Of a stretch of 64,000 nucleotides of DNA, positions 18,481 through 29,301 are shown piece by piece (the stretch's first letter is position 1; each line of letters starts with the position of its first letter). The DNA is from Azorhizobium doebereinerae UFLA1-100 (lineage in GTDB: Bacteria; Pseudomonadota; Alphaproteobacteria; Rhizobiales; Xanthobacteraceae), in contig NZ_AXBA01000003.1 of NCBI RefSeq assembly GCF_000473085.1, forward strand, positions 89,199-153,198. Reading direction: 5' to 3'. The translations under genes were made by a program, and so were the position numbers. The notes under the pieces were generated by a model, which saw nothing but the letters and a program-made list of their open reading frames with translations, did no database searches and had not been told where the DNA came from.

Positions 18481-19986
18481 TCAGGCGAACGCCGGGCCAT
18501 TGGGCGCCAGGCGGACGCCTGGGCGCAAGTGCTTCCATGGCAGGCTGGCCGGGGACAGCGGCATGGAGCCCGGCGCGGTGCACACCAATATGGTCTCGGC
18601 GATGGGGGTGAAATCGGCGCGGAAATGCACCGAGCTCTTGTTCACGAGAATGGCCTGCTCGGTGGGCTCGATGCCCACGTAGCGGAACATGGCCTGGTCG
18701 GCGAGCTGGGCCTTGCGGGAGGCCACCACCACCCGCACCCCTTCGATGCGCAGGCAGGCGGAGCGGCCGAGGAACATGGGCCCCTTGCCGAAATAAGGGC
18801 CGGTGGCGTCGAACGTGCCATCCGACAGCGCCTCCACCGTGAAGGTGCCCTCGAACGGCGTGTCGCCGGGGATGCCGGACTTGCCGCCCAGCTTCAGCGT
18901 CACCTCGGCGCCGACGCCGGCCGCGTGGGCGGAAGTGGCGGCCTGCGGGTCCACCATCAGGCCGAGCGCCGCGCGGGTGGCGCCGCAGGCCACCAAGGCG
19001 CGCAGCATGCCGGTGGTGTCGGAGGTGCCGCCGGCGCCGGGATTGTCCTGGGTGTCCGAGATCACCACCGGGCGGCTGGCGCCGGCGGCGATGGCCATGG
19101 CCTTGCGCACGCCCTCCTCGGGAGCGAGGGCCTCGCCGGCGAAGGCGTCCTCCTGGGCGCAGATCAGCGCGGTGAGGGCATCGGCGCCGGCGTCCGCCTT
19201 TTCCTGGGTGTCCGCATAGGCGACGACGCTGCCGCCGCAATCGGCGAAGTCCGCCGCCGGGAAACCGGGCAGGAAGGACAGATGCGCGAGGCCCATGCCA
19301 CGCTCGATCTCCTCCAACTGGCGGTAGAGCGTCTTGCAGGGCTCCATCTCGGTGCACTGCCAGGCGATAGGCATGAGGAAGGGGATCTGCCGGAACGCCT
19401 TGGCGAAGGGCCGGCCCGCCGCCATGCGCGCCGCCAGCACGTCCGCCGCGCGCCGGCCGGTGTCGGCCATGTCCACGTGCGGATAGGTGCGGTAGGCGAC
19501 CAGCGCGTCGGCCTCCTCCACCATGCGCCGGGTGACGTTGCCGTGCAGGTCCAGGCTGACGAGCAGCGGCACGTCCGGGCCGATCAGCGCCCGCACGCGC
19601 GCTTCCACCTCGCCCTCGCCATCGTCCTGATGGGTGGTCACCATGGCGCCGTGCAGGTCGAGATAGACCGCGTCCACCGGCCCCAGCGCCGCGAGGCGGT
19701 CCAGCATCTCGGTGAGGATGCGCTCGAAGGCGTCCTCGGTCACGTGGGCGGAGGGGCTGGCGGCGCACCACAGCGTCGGCAGCACCTCCCAGCCCTTCTG
19801 CCCGGCGGCGCCGATGAAGCCGGACAGGCCGGTGTTCTTGCCGGGCAGGCGGGCGAAGATCTCCGCGCCCCGGCTCATGGGCGGAAAGCCGCCGCCATGC
19901 TCGAACGCGGCATATTCCGCCGGCGCCGGGGCGAACGTGTTGGTCTCGTGCATAAAGCCACCGACGGCGATGCGCGGTGCGGTCAT
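18481..19986 (-). CDS. M81 family metallopeptidase (MlrC-type)
   Basis: A 501-residue protein of the M81 family, named for microcystinase C. N-terminal Zn-binding features include GGFMHETNTFAP (about residue 9), YLDLHGAMVTTHQDDGEG (about 108) and VSLDLHGNVTRR (about 141). The C-terminal MlrC domain begins near residue 300 (PVVISDTQDNPGAGGTSDTT). Known members hydrolyse small linear peptides, but most are uncharacterised and often sit with Dpp-type importers, as here. It starts 32 bp after the fused ATPase gene. Confidence 0.88.
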   Translation of the reverse strand: MTAPRIAVGGFMHETNTFAPAPAEYAAFEHGGGFPPMSRGAEIFARLPGKNTGLSGFIGAAGQKGWEVLPTLWCAASPSAHVTEDAFERILTEMLDRLAALGPVDAVYLDLHGAMVTTHQDDGEGEVEARVRALIGPDVPLLVSLDLHGNVTRRMVEEADALVAYRTYPHVDMADTGRRAADVLAARMAAGRPFAKAFRQIPFLMPIAWQCTEMEPCKTLYRQLEEIERGMGLAHLSFLPGFPAADFADCGGSVVAYADTQEKADAGADALTALICAQEDAFAGEALAPEEGVRKAMAIAAGASRPVVISDTQDNPGAGGTSDTTGMLRALVACGATRAALGLMVDPQAATSAHAAGVGAEVTLKLGGKSGIPGDTPFEGTFTVEALSDGTFDATGPYFGKGPMFLGRSACLRIEGVRVVVASRKAQLADQAMFRYVGIEPTEQAILVNKSSVHFRADFTPIAETILVCTAPGSMPLSPASLPWKHLRPGVRLAPNGPAFA

Positions 19987-20018
19987 GGCAGGCGTCCTCT
20001 GAGGTTATGTTCGCCGGG

Positions 20019-21688
<1,670 letters not shown>

Positions 21689-21692
<4 letters not shown>

Positions 21693-22573
21693 ACGCCGGT
21701 CCTCTTCTTGAGCCGCGGATCGAGGATGTCGCGGGCGGCATCGCCGATGAGGTTGACGGAGAGGATGCAGACGGAGAGCAGCAGGCCGGGCCAGAAGATG
21801 AGCTGCGGCTTCAGCTGGAAATACATGCGCCCCTCCGAGATCATGTTGCCCCAGGACGGGGTCTCGGTGCCGATGCCGGCGCCGAGGAAGGACAGGATGG
21901 CCTCGGTGAGGATGGCGGAGGCGCAGATATAGGTGCCCTGCACGATCAGCGGCGCGTAGGTGTTGGGCATCAGGTGGCGGGCGAGGATCGCCGGCAGGCG
22001 GGTGCCCATGGCGATGGCGGCCTCCACATAAGGCTCGTTGCGCGCCGAGAGCACCACCGAGCGCACGAGGCGCACCACGCGCGGCACCTCGGGAATGGTG
22101 ATGGCGACCATGACGGTGGTCAGCGATGAGCCGGAGAGCGAGACGATGGCGATGGCCAGCAGCACGCTGGGAATGGCCATCAGCCCGTCCATCACCCGCA
22201 TGAGGATGGCGTCCAGCGTGCGGAAATAGCCGGACAGCAGGCCGAGCGGCAGGCCCACCGCGATGGCGATGACCATCACGCCGAGGCCGACGATGAGCGA
22301 TACCCGCGCGCCATAGAGCAGGCGCGAGAGCAGGTCGCGGCCGTAGGCGTCGGTGCCGAGCAGGTAGGTGGCGCTCGGCGGCTTCAGCCGCTGGGTCGGC
22401 AGCATGGCGATGGGGTCGTGCGGCGCGATCAAGGGCGCGAACAATGCGATGGCGACGATGATCGCCAGGCAGAGCGCCGCCAGCGTCGGCGCGAAGCGCA
22501 GGTGCGCGAGATTGGGCAGGAAGCGCGGCCGGGTGACGGGCAGGGCGCCGGCATCGCCGTGGGAGGAGGCCAT
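21689..22573 (-). CDS. Peptide-type ABC transporter permease (DppC-like)
   Basis: A 294-residue inner-membrane permease. It has the OppC-type N-terminal helix (TLAALCLAIIVAIALFAPLI), LLGTDAYGRDLLSRLLYGAR near residue 70, the EAA region NEPYVEAAIAMGTRLPAI near 180, and the family ending LSVNLIGDAARDILDPRLK. The ATG at 22573 shares its first base with the stop of the upstream permease (TGATG), which fixes the start. Confidence 0.9.
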
Positions 22574-23514
22574 CAGTAGCGGATCCTCGGGTCGAGCAGG
22601 GAATAGGACAGATCGACCAGCAGGTTGATCAGGACATAGATGCCGGAGGTCAGGAGGATCAGCCCCTGGATGACCGGATAGTCGCGCGCCAGCACCGCAT
22701 CGACGATGAGCCGCCCGAGGCCGGGGATGTTGAACACGCTCTCGGTCACCACCACGCCTGAGATGAGCAGGGCGAAGCCGGTGCCGATGACGGTGAGGAT
22801 CGGCACCGCGCTGTTGCGCAGCGCGTGGCGGAACAGCACCTTGCGCTCGGTCACGCCCTTGGCGCGGGCGGTGCGGATATAGTCCTCGCCCAGCACGTCC
22901 AGCAGGCTGGCCCGCGTCATGCGGGCGATCAGCGCCACATAGATGGAGGCGAGCGTGAAGGCCGGCAGCGTGGCGCGCAGGGCGAACGGGCCGAGGCCGT
23001 TCTCGATGTTCGAGAAGCCCTGCACCGGGAACCAGCGCAGGTTGATGGCGAAAACCTGGATCAGCACATAGCCGATGACGAACACCGGCACGGAAAAGCC
23101 GAGCACGGAGATGGCCATGACGATGCTGTCGACGAATGTGCCGTGCTTCCACGCCGCCAGCACGCCCAGGGGCACGGCGATGACGATGGACAGCACCATG
23201 GTGATGAGGGCGAGGCTGAGCGTCGGGCCGAGCCTCTGGCCGATCAGTGTCGTCACCGGGGTCTTGGAGATGAGCGAGGTGCCGAGGTCGCCCTGGGCGA
23301 GCTGGCCGATCCAGGTGATGAACTGCACCGGAATGGGCTTGTCGAGGCCGAGGCCGGAGCGGATCGCCTCCAGCTGCGCCGGGGTGGCGGTGTCGCCGGC
23401 GATGATGGCGGCGGGATCGCCGGGGGGCAGGCGCAGCAGCAGGAAGACGAACAGGGCGACCACACCCATGACGGGAATGGCGGCCAGTACGCGCCGGGAG
23501 AAGTAGGCGAGCAT
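22573..23514 (-). CDS. Peptide-type ABC transporter permease (DppB-like)
   Basis: A 313-residue permease. The N-terminus has LLRLPPGDPAAIIAGDTATP near residue 27, followed by GLDKPIPVQFITWIGQLAQG. The EAA coupling segment reads DVLGEDYIRTARAKGVTERK near residue 205, then HALRNSAVPILTVIG. It lies 64 bp downstream of the binding-protein gene, across a perfect hairpin, and is coupled to the next permease. Confidence 0.9.
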   Translation of the reverse strand: MLAYFSRRVLAAIPVMGVVALFVFLLLRLPPGDPAAIIAGDTATPAQLEAIRSGLGLDKPIPVQFITWIGQLAQGDLGTSLISKTPVTTLIGQRLGPTLSLALITMVLSIVIAVPLGVLAAWKHGTFVDSIVMAISVLGFSVPVFVIGYVLIQVFAINLRWFPVQGFSNIENGLGPFALRATLPAFTLASIYVALIARMTRASLLDVLGEDYIRTARAKGVTERKVLFRHALRNSAVPILTVIGTGFALLISGVVVTESVFNIPGLGRLIVDAVLARDYPVIQGLILLTSGIYVLINLLVDLSYSLLDPRIRY

Positions 23515-23545
23515 GGACGGCCCTCGCTCTGGTTCGGGAACGGGT

Positions 23546-23569
23546 GCGTCCGGCCCGAAGGCCGGACGC
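23546..23569 (-). terminator. Stem-loop after binding-protein gene
   Basis: GCGTCCGGCC-CGAA-GGCCGGACGC is a perfect 10-bp stem with a stable tetraloop, 9 bp after the binding-protein stop and 31 bp before the permease start. No U-tract follows. It probably protects the upstream message or causes partial termination. Confidence 0.6.
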
Positions 23570-23578
23570 ATGTTGACG

Positions 23579-25204
23579 TCAGTTGGCCTTCTTGACGTTC
23601 CAGAACAGCGGCGCCGGCCCCTGGAGCAGGCCCGACAGCGAGGTCCGGTAGAGCGCGGGGATGATGTAGGTGCCAAGCGGGACATAGGCCACATCATCAT
23701 AGGCGCGCTGCTGGATCTTGGCGGCGATCGCCTTCTGCTCTTCCAGAGTCTTGGCGGCGGCGAACGACACCCGCATGGCTTCAATCTCGGGATCATCCAT
23801 CCAACCGAAGAAGCCACCCTTCTTGCCGCGGGCATTCATCATGGGATTGACGAGAGGGGTCCACACCTCGGCGCCGATCCAGTTGGTGAAGAACATGTGC
23901 CAGCCGCCTTCGGCGATGGGGGCCTGGCTGGCGCGGCGGGTCACCAGGGTCTGCCAGTCCATCGGCTGGAGCACCACCTTGAAGCCCGCGGCCCGCAGTG
24001 CCTGGGCCGCGACCACCGGCTGGGCCGCCGTGGTGATCACGTCGGTGGGCTGGAGGATGACCACCGGGGTGCCATCATAGCCGGCCTCCTTCAGCAGCGC
24101 CTGGGCGGCCTTGGGATCACCCTTCAGGGTGAGGCTCGGCGGCGCTCCCGCGTTGGTTTCCAGCGGCACGCCGCAGCCGTACATGGACGCGCAGATCTTA
24201 TAATAATCCGGATTGCCGATCAGGGCCGACAATACGTCTTCCTGGTTCATCGCCAGCATCGCGGCGCGACGGATCTTCACATTGTCGAACGGCGGATAGA
24301 GGAAATTCATCCGCCCCATGGTCTGGCTGCCGAGCGGGTTCCAGATGAACTTGCGGAGGTCGCGGTTGCCCTCCGCCATGGGCAGCAGGTCCACGGGCGG
24401 GGCTTCCATATAGTCGATCTCGCCGGAGCCCAGCGCATTCAGCGCGGTCTGGGCGTCGGGCATATTGATCCACTCGACCCGATCCACCTTCACCACCTTG
24501 CCGCCGGCGGTCCAGCTCGGGGGCTCCTTGCGGGGAATGTATTTGTCGAACTTCTCGTAGACCACCTTCACGCCGGGCTGGAACTCGCCCTTGACGAATT
24601 TGAAGGGGCCGGAGCCGGTCTGGTCGGTGATGGATTCCGTGGATGGCGTTTCCGCCACCTTCTTCGGCATCATGAACGGCACCACCGAAGACGGCTTGGC
24701 CAGCATGTCCAGCACCGGGGCGAAGGGCTGCTTCAGCTTCAGCACGATGGTGCGGGCATCCGCGGCGGTGAGGCTCTCGGTCACGTCCATCATCATCTGG
24801 CCGCCCGTGTCGCGCTGCGCCCAGCGCTTCAGGGAGGCGACGCAATCCTCGGCGGTCACCGGCGTGCCGTCATGCCACAGCAGGCCTTCGCGCAGGGTGA
24901 GCGTGTAGGTGAGCCCATCGTCCGAGACCTTGTACTCGGCCATCTGCGGCTGCGGCTTATAATTGGAATCCATCGACAGCAGCGTGTCGTAGATCATGTA
25001 GCCGTGGTTGCGGGTGATGTGGGCCGTGGTGATGATCGGGTCGAGAACCCGCAGGCCGGAATGCATCACCGCGCGGATCGTGGTGCCGGCCGCGTGCGCC
25101 GCCGGCGCGAGGATGGCGAGCCCGAGGGCGACCACCGAGGCCATGGTCAAGGCCGCCGTGGTCGATCGCTTCCGCGCGGAAGCCCCGCTCTTGAACCAGA
25201 TCAT
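23579..25204 (-). CDS. Peptide-type ABC transporter solute-binding protein
   Basis: A 541-residue SBP_bac_5 binding protein and first gene of the glycine-riboswitch operon. The signal peptide ends at PAAHAAGTT near residue 39. Family motifs are LLWHDGTPVTAEDCVASLKR (about 110), TGSGPFKFVKGEF (about 200) and KIRRAAMLAMNQEDVL (about 318). AAGGGA precedes the ATG at 25204. A ligand bearing glycine or a hydrolysable acyl-glycine is suggested by the riboswitch and the downstream hydrolases; the binding specificity itself cannot be read. Confidence 0.9.
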   Translation of the reverse strand: MIWFKSGASARKRSTTAALTMASVVALGLAILAPAAHAAGTTIRAVMHSGLRVLDPIITTAHITRNHGYMIYDTLLSMDSNYKPQPQMAEYKVSDDGLTYTLTLREGLLWHDGTPVTAEDCVASLKRWAQRDTGGQMMMDVTESLTAADARTIVLKLKQPFAPVLDMLAKPSSVVPFMMPKKVAETPSTESITDQTGSGPFKFVKGEFQPGVKVVYEKFDKYIPRKEPPSWTAGGKVVKVDRVEWINMPDAQTALNALGSGEIDYMEAPPVDLLPMAEGNRDLRKFIWNPLGSQTMGRMNFLYPPFDNVKIRRAAMLAMNQEDVLSALIGNPDYYKICASMYGCGVPLETNAGAPPSLTLKGDPKAAQALLKEAGYDGTPVVILQPTDVITTAAQPVVAAQALRAAGFKVVLQPMDWQTLVTRRASQAPIAEGGWHMFFTNWIGAEVWTPLVNPMMNARGKKGGFFGWMDDPEIEAMRVSFAAAKTLEEQKAIAAKIQQRAYDDVAYVPLGTYIIPALYRTSLSGLLQGPAPLFWNVKKAN

Positions 25205-25335
25205 GCAGCAATCCCTTAGATTGAGGGTTGGGAGACGAAGCGCTGTCGAAAGGCGGAGCCTGTGCCGGGAGACGGGAGCGTGACGACGGGGGAGCGGGCA
25301 GGGCGGCGCCGCGCGCCATCCTGCTGCTCTGTTCG

Positions 25336-25510
25336 CCCCGTCCGTGCTGGGCCTGAGAGATTCACCGCGCGGGCGGCTTGCTCCTTCGGCGGACCGGGCG
25401 AACCCGGTCACTCTCCGGACAACTTCGTGGCGGCGCCGGTCCCTGCTACCTGAGAGTTTCCGGGGCGGTTGCTCCTTCGGTGCCGGACACAAGGTCCGGT
25501 CTCTCCCGGC
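25336..25510 (-). promoter_or_regulatory. Tandem (two-aptamer) glycine riboswitch
   Basis: The 5' leader of the peptide-importer operon holds two consecutive glycine aptamers on the minus strand. Aptamer 1 (25507 to 25436) has GGGAGAGACC, a closed hairpin, CCGAAGGAGCAA, AAACTCTCAGG and GGGACCGG. Aptamer 2 (25416 to 25336) has GGAGAGTGACC, CCGAAGGAGCAAGCC, ATCTCTCAGG and CGGACGGGG. A linker of about 19 nt joins them. Known glycine riboswitches usually control the glycine-cleavage system or simple transporters. About 130 nt of leader follow before the start codon, without an obvious terminator, so the output mechanism is unclear. Confidence 0.93.
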
Positions 25511-25528
25511 GCTGCCATCTACCCTCGA

Positions 25529-25557
25529 AGGGTACGAAAGCCGCATGCTTTGCACAA
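25529..25557 (-). promoter_or_regulatory. Candidate sigma-70-type promoter for glycine-riboswitch operon
   Basis: TTGTGC (25557-25552) and TACCCT (25534-25529) are spaced by 17 bp on the minus strand, about 20 bp before the first aptamer. Matches to the consensus are only moderate, but the position would start the transcript just ahead of the riboswitch. Confidence 0.4.
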
Positions 25558-25835
25558 TAAGTGCGCGTGATTAAAATATAGCGCCCAGGTCCCGCGAGCG
25601 GCGAGCAGGCGCCCACGCGAGCGGCAAACCGGGGACCCGGCCCGCCTGGGATGTAATCCCGAGCGGCACAATTCGACGACGTTTCATCGGCGTTTTCACT
25701 GAGGGCGGCGAACGCTCCGGCCGACTTGCCCGCAGCGTCTTCCGGCCCTCCACCGGGAAACGCAACGGCGGTGTCCCTGCCTGTTCAATAAGCGGGAGGA
25801 CTGCGCGGGATCTCCAGGCGAGGCACCGTCCCGGC
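25558..25835. other. Intergenic stretch without recognised gene
   Basis: Between the candidate promoter of the glycine-riboswitch operon and the stop of the upstream amidase gene I see no plausible coding region, RNA gene or strong terminator. A short AT-rich patch (25565-25580) is the only compositional feature and may assist the adjacent promoter. Confidence 0.5.
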
Positions 25836-27221
25836 CTATGAGGGCGGGACGTCCAGCTCCCCGGCGGCCTCGTATTGGGCCGCGGCGGCGAGCACCAGCG
25901 CGTCGGCGCGCGGGGCGCCCACCAGTTGCACGCCGATGGGCAGCCCCCGCGCCGAGGGCCGCGCCGGCAGGCTGACGGCGGGCAGGCCCAGCACATTGGC
26001 GAAGGGCGTGAACACCGCATGCCCGCGCGGTCCCACCGCCTGTCCCGCGATCCGCGCGGGATAGGGCTCCGTCGCCGGCCAGGGCAGGGCGGCGGCGGAC
26101 GGCGTGAGGATCAGGTCGAAGGTCTCGAACAGTCCGGCGCTGTCCTGGCCCATGGCGGCGATGGCGTTCAGCGCGCCGAGATAATCGGTGGCGGGCCGCG
26201 CCGCGCCCTGCGCCGCCATCTCCAGCAGCGACGGCGAGATGGCGTGCTCGAAGCCCGGATGGCCCTGCATCAGCCAGGCGAGCGCGGTCTGGCTCACCAC
26301 CGGCCAGATCTCCAGCATGGGCTCGGCCATGAGGAACGGGTCGGCGACCTCCACCCGGTGGCCGAGGGCGGCGAAGCGCCCGGCAGCCTCGGCGACGCTG
26401 GCGGCGATCTCCGGGTCCACCGGGGCGGCGGCGAAGGTGGGCGCGAACAGGATGGCGAGCGGGCGGTGGAGGACGGTGGGGGCGAAGTCGTCCGCGATCA
26501 CCCGCAGCATGCGCACCACGTCGCTCACGTCGCGGGCGAGCGGGCCGGCCACCTCGAAGTCGTGCAGGATGGTGGGAAAGCCGTGCGCGCGCGGCACCAG
26601 CCCGCGCGAGGGCTTGAACCCCACCAGGCCGGTGTGGGAGGCGGGCCGGCGGATGGAGCCGCCGCCATCGGTGCCGAGCGCCAGCGGGCCGATGCCCGCC
26701 GCCACCGCCGCCACCGCGCCGCCGCTGGACCCGCCGGGGGTCAGCGCCACATCGTACGGGTTGCGCGTCGGCCCGAAGACGAGGTTGTCCGTATAGCCCT
26801 GGAGGGTGAATTCCGGCACGTTGGTCTTGCCGAACAGCACCGCCCCGCCCGCGCGCAGCCGGGCCACGGGTGTCTCGTCCCGCTCCGGCACGAACTCCCG
26901 GTAGAGCCGGCTGCCCCAGGTGGCCGGCAGGCCGGCCTGGAGGATGTTGTCCTTCACGCTCACCGGGATGCCGTCGAGCGGGGAGAGCGGCGTGCCGGCC
27001 CGCCAGCGGCGCGTGCTGGCCGCGGCGGCGGCAAGGGCGCCCTCCAGGTCGAGGGCGATGACCGCATTGAGGCGGGGGTTCACCGCGTCCAGGCGCTCCA
27101 GCACGGCGGCCAGGGCCTGCTCCGGCGTCGCCTCGCCGCGCGCGTAGAGCTGGGCGAGCTGGCCGGCGGTGCGGTTCCAGAGCGTTGCGGCGGGCGCGTC
27201 GGCGTGGGCGATGGCGCTCAT
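25836..27221 (-). CDS. Amidase-signature family hydrolase, coupled to ring-opening amidohydrolase
   Basis: A 461-residue amidase-signature enzyme. Catalytic Lys is in PVSVKDNI (about residue 80), cis-Ser in TPGGSSGG (about 155) and nucleophilic Ser in GTDGGGSIRRPA (about 179). The ATG overlaps the stop of the ring-opening amidohydrolase gene (ATGA), so the two are made together. In cyanuric acid catabolism, amidase-signature enzymes (AtzE, AtzF) act on the linear product of ring opening. By analogy this one would hydrolyse the opened ring. No AtzG-like small subunit is visible next to it. Confidence 0.87.
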   Translation of the reverse strand: MSAIAHADAPAATLWNRTAGQLAQLYARGEATPEQALAAVLERLDAVNPRLNAVIALDLEGALAAAAASTRRWRAGTPLSPLDGIPVSVKDNILQAGLPATWGSRLYREFVPERDETPVARLRAGGAVLFGKTNVPEFTLQGYTDNLVFGPTRNPYDVALTPGGSSGGAVAAVAAGIGPLALGTDGGGSIRRPASHTGLVGFKPSRGLVPRAHGFPTILHDFEVAGPLARDVSDVVRMLRVIADDFAPTVLHRPLAILFAPTFAAAPVDPEIAASVAEAAGRFAALGHRVEVADPFLMAEPMLEIWPVVSQTALAWLMQGHPGFEHAISPSLLEMAAQGAARPATDYLGALNAIAAMGQDSAGLFETFDLILTPSAAALPWPATEPYPARIAGQAVGPRGHAVFTPFANVLGLPAVSLPARPSARGLPIGVQLVGAPRADALVLAAAAQYEAAGELDVPPS

Positions 27222-28318
27222 GCGCGCACGATGGCGGCGATGGGCGCGGCGCCGGGGCCGCATTGATGCTCCGTGCCGCCGGAGACGAAGATCGCCGGGT
27301 CGAAGGTCACGGAGGCGATCACCGCCCCCACGGCGGCGCGGGCATGGCGCTCGTAATGGATGTCGGCGTCCGACAGCATGGTGGTGCGGCGCCCCCGGAT
27401 GCGCCCGTCCGGCGGCGCCTCCGCCTTGGCGAAGACGGCGGCGATGCGGCTTGCCTGCTCTTCGGAGGGCGAGCCGTGGAAGGCCAGGCCCGCCGAGCGC
27501 AGCGCCTCCTTCACGCCGGCGGCGTCGATGGCGTCCTTCAGCACGCCGTGGCCGATGCGGTAGTCGCCCGTCGCAGTGGGCGAATTGCCGAACAGCAGCA
27601 CTTCGCACTTGGTCAGTTCGCCGCCGGCCGAGGTGGAGGCGACGGCGGAGAAGACGCCCATGTCGCGGGCGATCATCTCCTGCGTGATGGCGCTGTCCTC
27701 CACCTCGCCGAGCCCCAGCGCCACGCCGAGCGCCATGGCCCCGCGCGCATAGGGCTTCGAGCCGTTGGGATCGCGCGTCACCAGGGGCGCGCCGCGCCGG
27801 TCCGCGTCGGCGATGGTGGCGGGCGTCAGCAGTGGGCCTTTCACCTGCACGTAATGCACGTCCGCCCCATCGGTGATCCCGGCCTCGGCGCGCGCGGCCT
27901 TCACCGCGGCGGCCACCTCCCGCACCATGGCGAGCGTGCCTACCTCCTCCGGCGCGATGTCGCGGGTGATGCCGATGCCGAGCGCCAGACGCGGCCCGTC
28001 CGCCGCCGGCCCGGCGTCCTCGGTCCGGGTGAAGATGGTGGCGTGGGGCGAGAGCACGCCCTCCGTGCCGCCCGACCAGACGAAGGCGACGCGAGCGCCC
28101 ACCTCGTCCGGTGTCAGGCCCAGATGCCGCGCCAGGAGCAACTGGTAGGAGAGGGTGGCGAAGCCGCGGGTGAAGTCGTTGGCCCCGCCATTGCCCTCGG
28201 TCTTGCCGATGAGCGCGACGATGCGCGCGGGATCGACCTGCCCGCTGTCGATGAGGGCCGCGAGGCCGCTCACGTCGCCGGGGGAGGACATGGCCACTTT
28301 ATGGACGCCGACTTTCAT
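27218..28318 (-). CDS. Ring-opening amidohydrolase (cyanuric acid hydrolase/barbiturase family), copy 1
   Basis: A 366-residue member of the small AtzD/TrzD/barbiturase family, built from three homologous domains that each give a Ser-Lys dyad. Domain 1 shows ALIGKTEGNGGANDFTRGF (about residue 36) and WSGGTEGVLSPH (about 81). Domain 2 shows VHYVQVKGPLL (about 155) and STSAGGELTKCEVLLFGNSP (about 227). Domain 3 shows VFAKAEAP (about 294) and FVSGGTEHQ (about 345). All three dyads look intact. The reaction is hydrolytic opening of a cyclic imide or amide ring such as cyanuric acid or barbiturate. The C-terminal loop reads QCGPGAAP rather than the usual QGPPGGGP type. It follows four genes of a nucleoside-like importer. 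Confidence 0.9.
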   Translation of the reverse strand: MKVGVHKVAMSSPGDVSGLAALIDSGQVDPARIVALIGKTEGNGGANDFTRGFATLSYQLLLARHLGLTPDEVGARVAFVWSGGTEGVLSPHATIFTRTEDAGPAADGPRLALGIGITRDIAPEEVGTLAMVREVAAAVKAARAEAGITDGADVHYVQVKGPLLTPATIADADRRGAPLVTRDPNGSKPYARGAMALGVALGLGEVEDSAITQEMIARDMGVFSAVASTSAGGELTKCEVLLFGNSPTATGDYRIGHGVLKDAIDAAGVKEALRSAGLAFHGSPSEEQASRIAAVFAKAEAPPDGRIRGRRTTMLSDADIHYERHARAAVGAVIASVTFDPAIFVSGGTEHQCGPGAAPIAAIVRA

Positions 28319-28348
28319 CCCGATACTCTCGTTACCTGAGGGGCTTTC

Positions 28349-28367
28349 GCCCTCCCGCCGGGAGGGC
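28349..28367. terminator. GC-rich hairpin between permease and ring-opening amidohydrolase
   Basis: GCCCTCCC-GCC-GGGAGGGC forms a perfect 8-bp stem in the 56-bp gap between the last permease gene and the hydrolase start. No T-run follows on the minus strand. It may separate expression of transport and enzyme genes. Confidence 0.45.
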
Positions 28368-28374
28368 GCCTTGA

Positions 28375-29298
28375 TCAATGGCGCACGAAGGGCACGCCGA
28401 TGGCGCCCGGCATGCGGGCGGAGCGGCCGATGCCGGCCAGCAGCGCCAGGGCCACCAGATAGGGCACCATCTGCACGACGTAGGAACTCACCGGCAGGCC
28501 CCAGCCCTGGATGCGCGATTCCAGCGCGGCCACGGCGCCGAACAGCAGGCAGCCGGCCATGGCGCCGAACGGGTTCCAGCGGCCGACGATGATGGCCGCG
28601 AGCGCGATGAAGCCGCGCCCGTTGGTCATGCCGTCGGTGAAGGTGCCCACCTCCTGGAGGGAGAGTACGGCGCCGCCGAGCCCGGCGAAGGCCCCGCCGA
28701 CGAGGATGGCGGCGACGCGCACCCGCTGCGGGTCGGTGCCCACCGCGAAGGCGGCCTCCGGATTCTCGCCCACGGCGCGCAGCATCAGGCCGGTGCGGGT
28801 CTTGGCCAGGAACAGCGCCACCGGAATGGTGAGCAGGAAGGCGGCATAGACCAGCAGCGGCTGGCGGAACAGCACCGGGCCCAGCAGCGGGATGTCGCTC
28901 AGCAGCGGCACCGGCCAGGCGGGCAGCGTGGGCAGGCGGATCACCGGCGTGCGCCCGCCGAACAGGCCGCGCAGCAGGAAGCTGGTGAGGCCGAGGCTGA
29001 GGATGTTGACTGCGAGGCCCGTCACCATCTGATCGGCGCGGAAGCGCGTGGTGGCGAGCGCGACCACCAGCGCCAGCGCCATGCCGGCGAGGAGGCTGAC
29101 CGCCAGCCCCGCCGCCGTGCTGCCGGTGGCGAAGACGGCCAGCGCGCCGCCGAAGGCGCCCGCCAGCATCATGCCCTCGATGCCCACGGCGAACGTGCCC
29201 GCGCGCTCCGACAGCAGGCCGCCGAGGGCGGCGAACATCAGCGGCGCGGCGATGCGCAGGGTGGCGGAGAGAAGCTCGGTGAGGGTGGCGAGATCCAT
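28375..29298 (-). CDS. Nucleoside-type ABC transporter permease
   Basis: A 307-residue BPD_transp_2 (RbsC-like fold) permease of the type paired with BMP-family binding proteins (NupQ/NupC-like second permease). About eight to nine hydrophobic segments are visible. Typical motifs are ALGGLLSERAGTFAVGIEGM near residue 22, NILSLGLTSFLLRGLFGG near 100, and GENPEAAFAVGTDPQRVRVA near 175. It starts 3 bp after the partner permease and would complete the channel of the importer. Confidence 0.88.
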   Translation of the reverse strand: MDLATLTELLSATLRIAAPLMFAALGGLLSERAGTFAVGIEGMMLAGAFGGALAVFATGSTAAGLAVSLLAGMALALVVALATTRFRADQMVTGLAVNILSLGLTSFLLRGLFGGRTPVIRLPTLPAWPVPLLSDIPLLGPVLFRQPLLVYAAFLLTIPVALFLAKTRTGLMLRAVGENPEAAFAVGTDPQRVRVAAILVGGAFAGLGGAVLSLQEVGTFTDGMTNGRGFIALAAIIVGRWNPFGAMAGCLLFGAVAALESRIQGWGLPVSSYVVQMVPYLVALALLAGIGRSARMPGAIGVPFVRH

Positions 29299-29301
29299 GC
29301 C

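Noticed and set aside
28349..28367. Rho-independent terminator splitting the importer from the ring-opening amidohydrolase
   Set aside because: The hairpin is strong but lacks a T-run, and no promoter-like sequence is visible in the 56-bp gap, so one operon is still the simpler reading.
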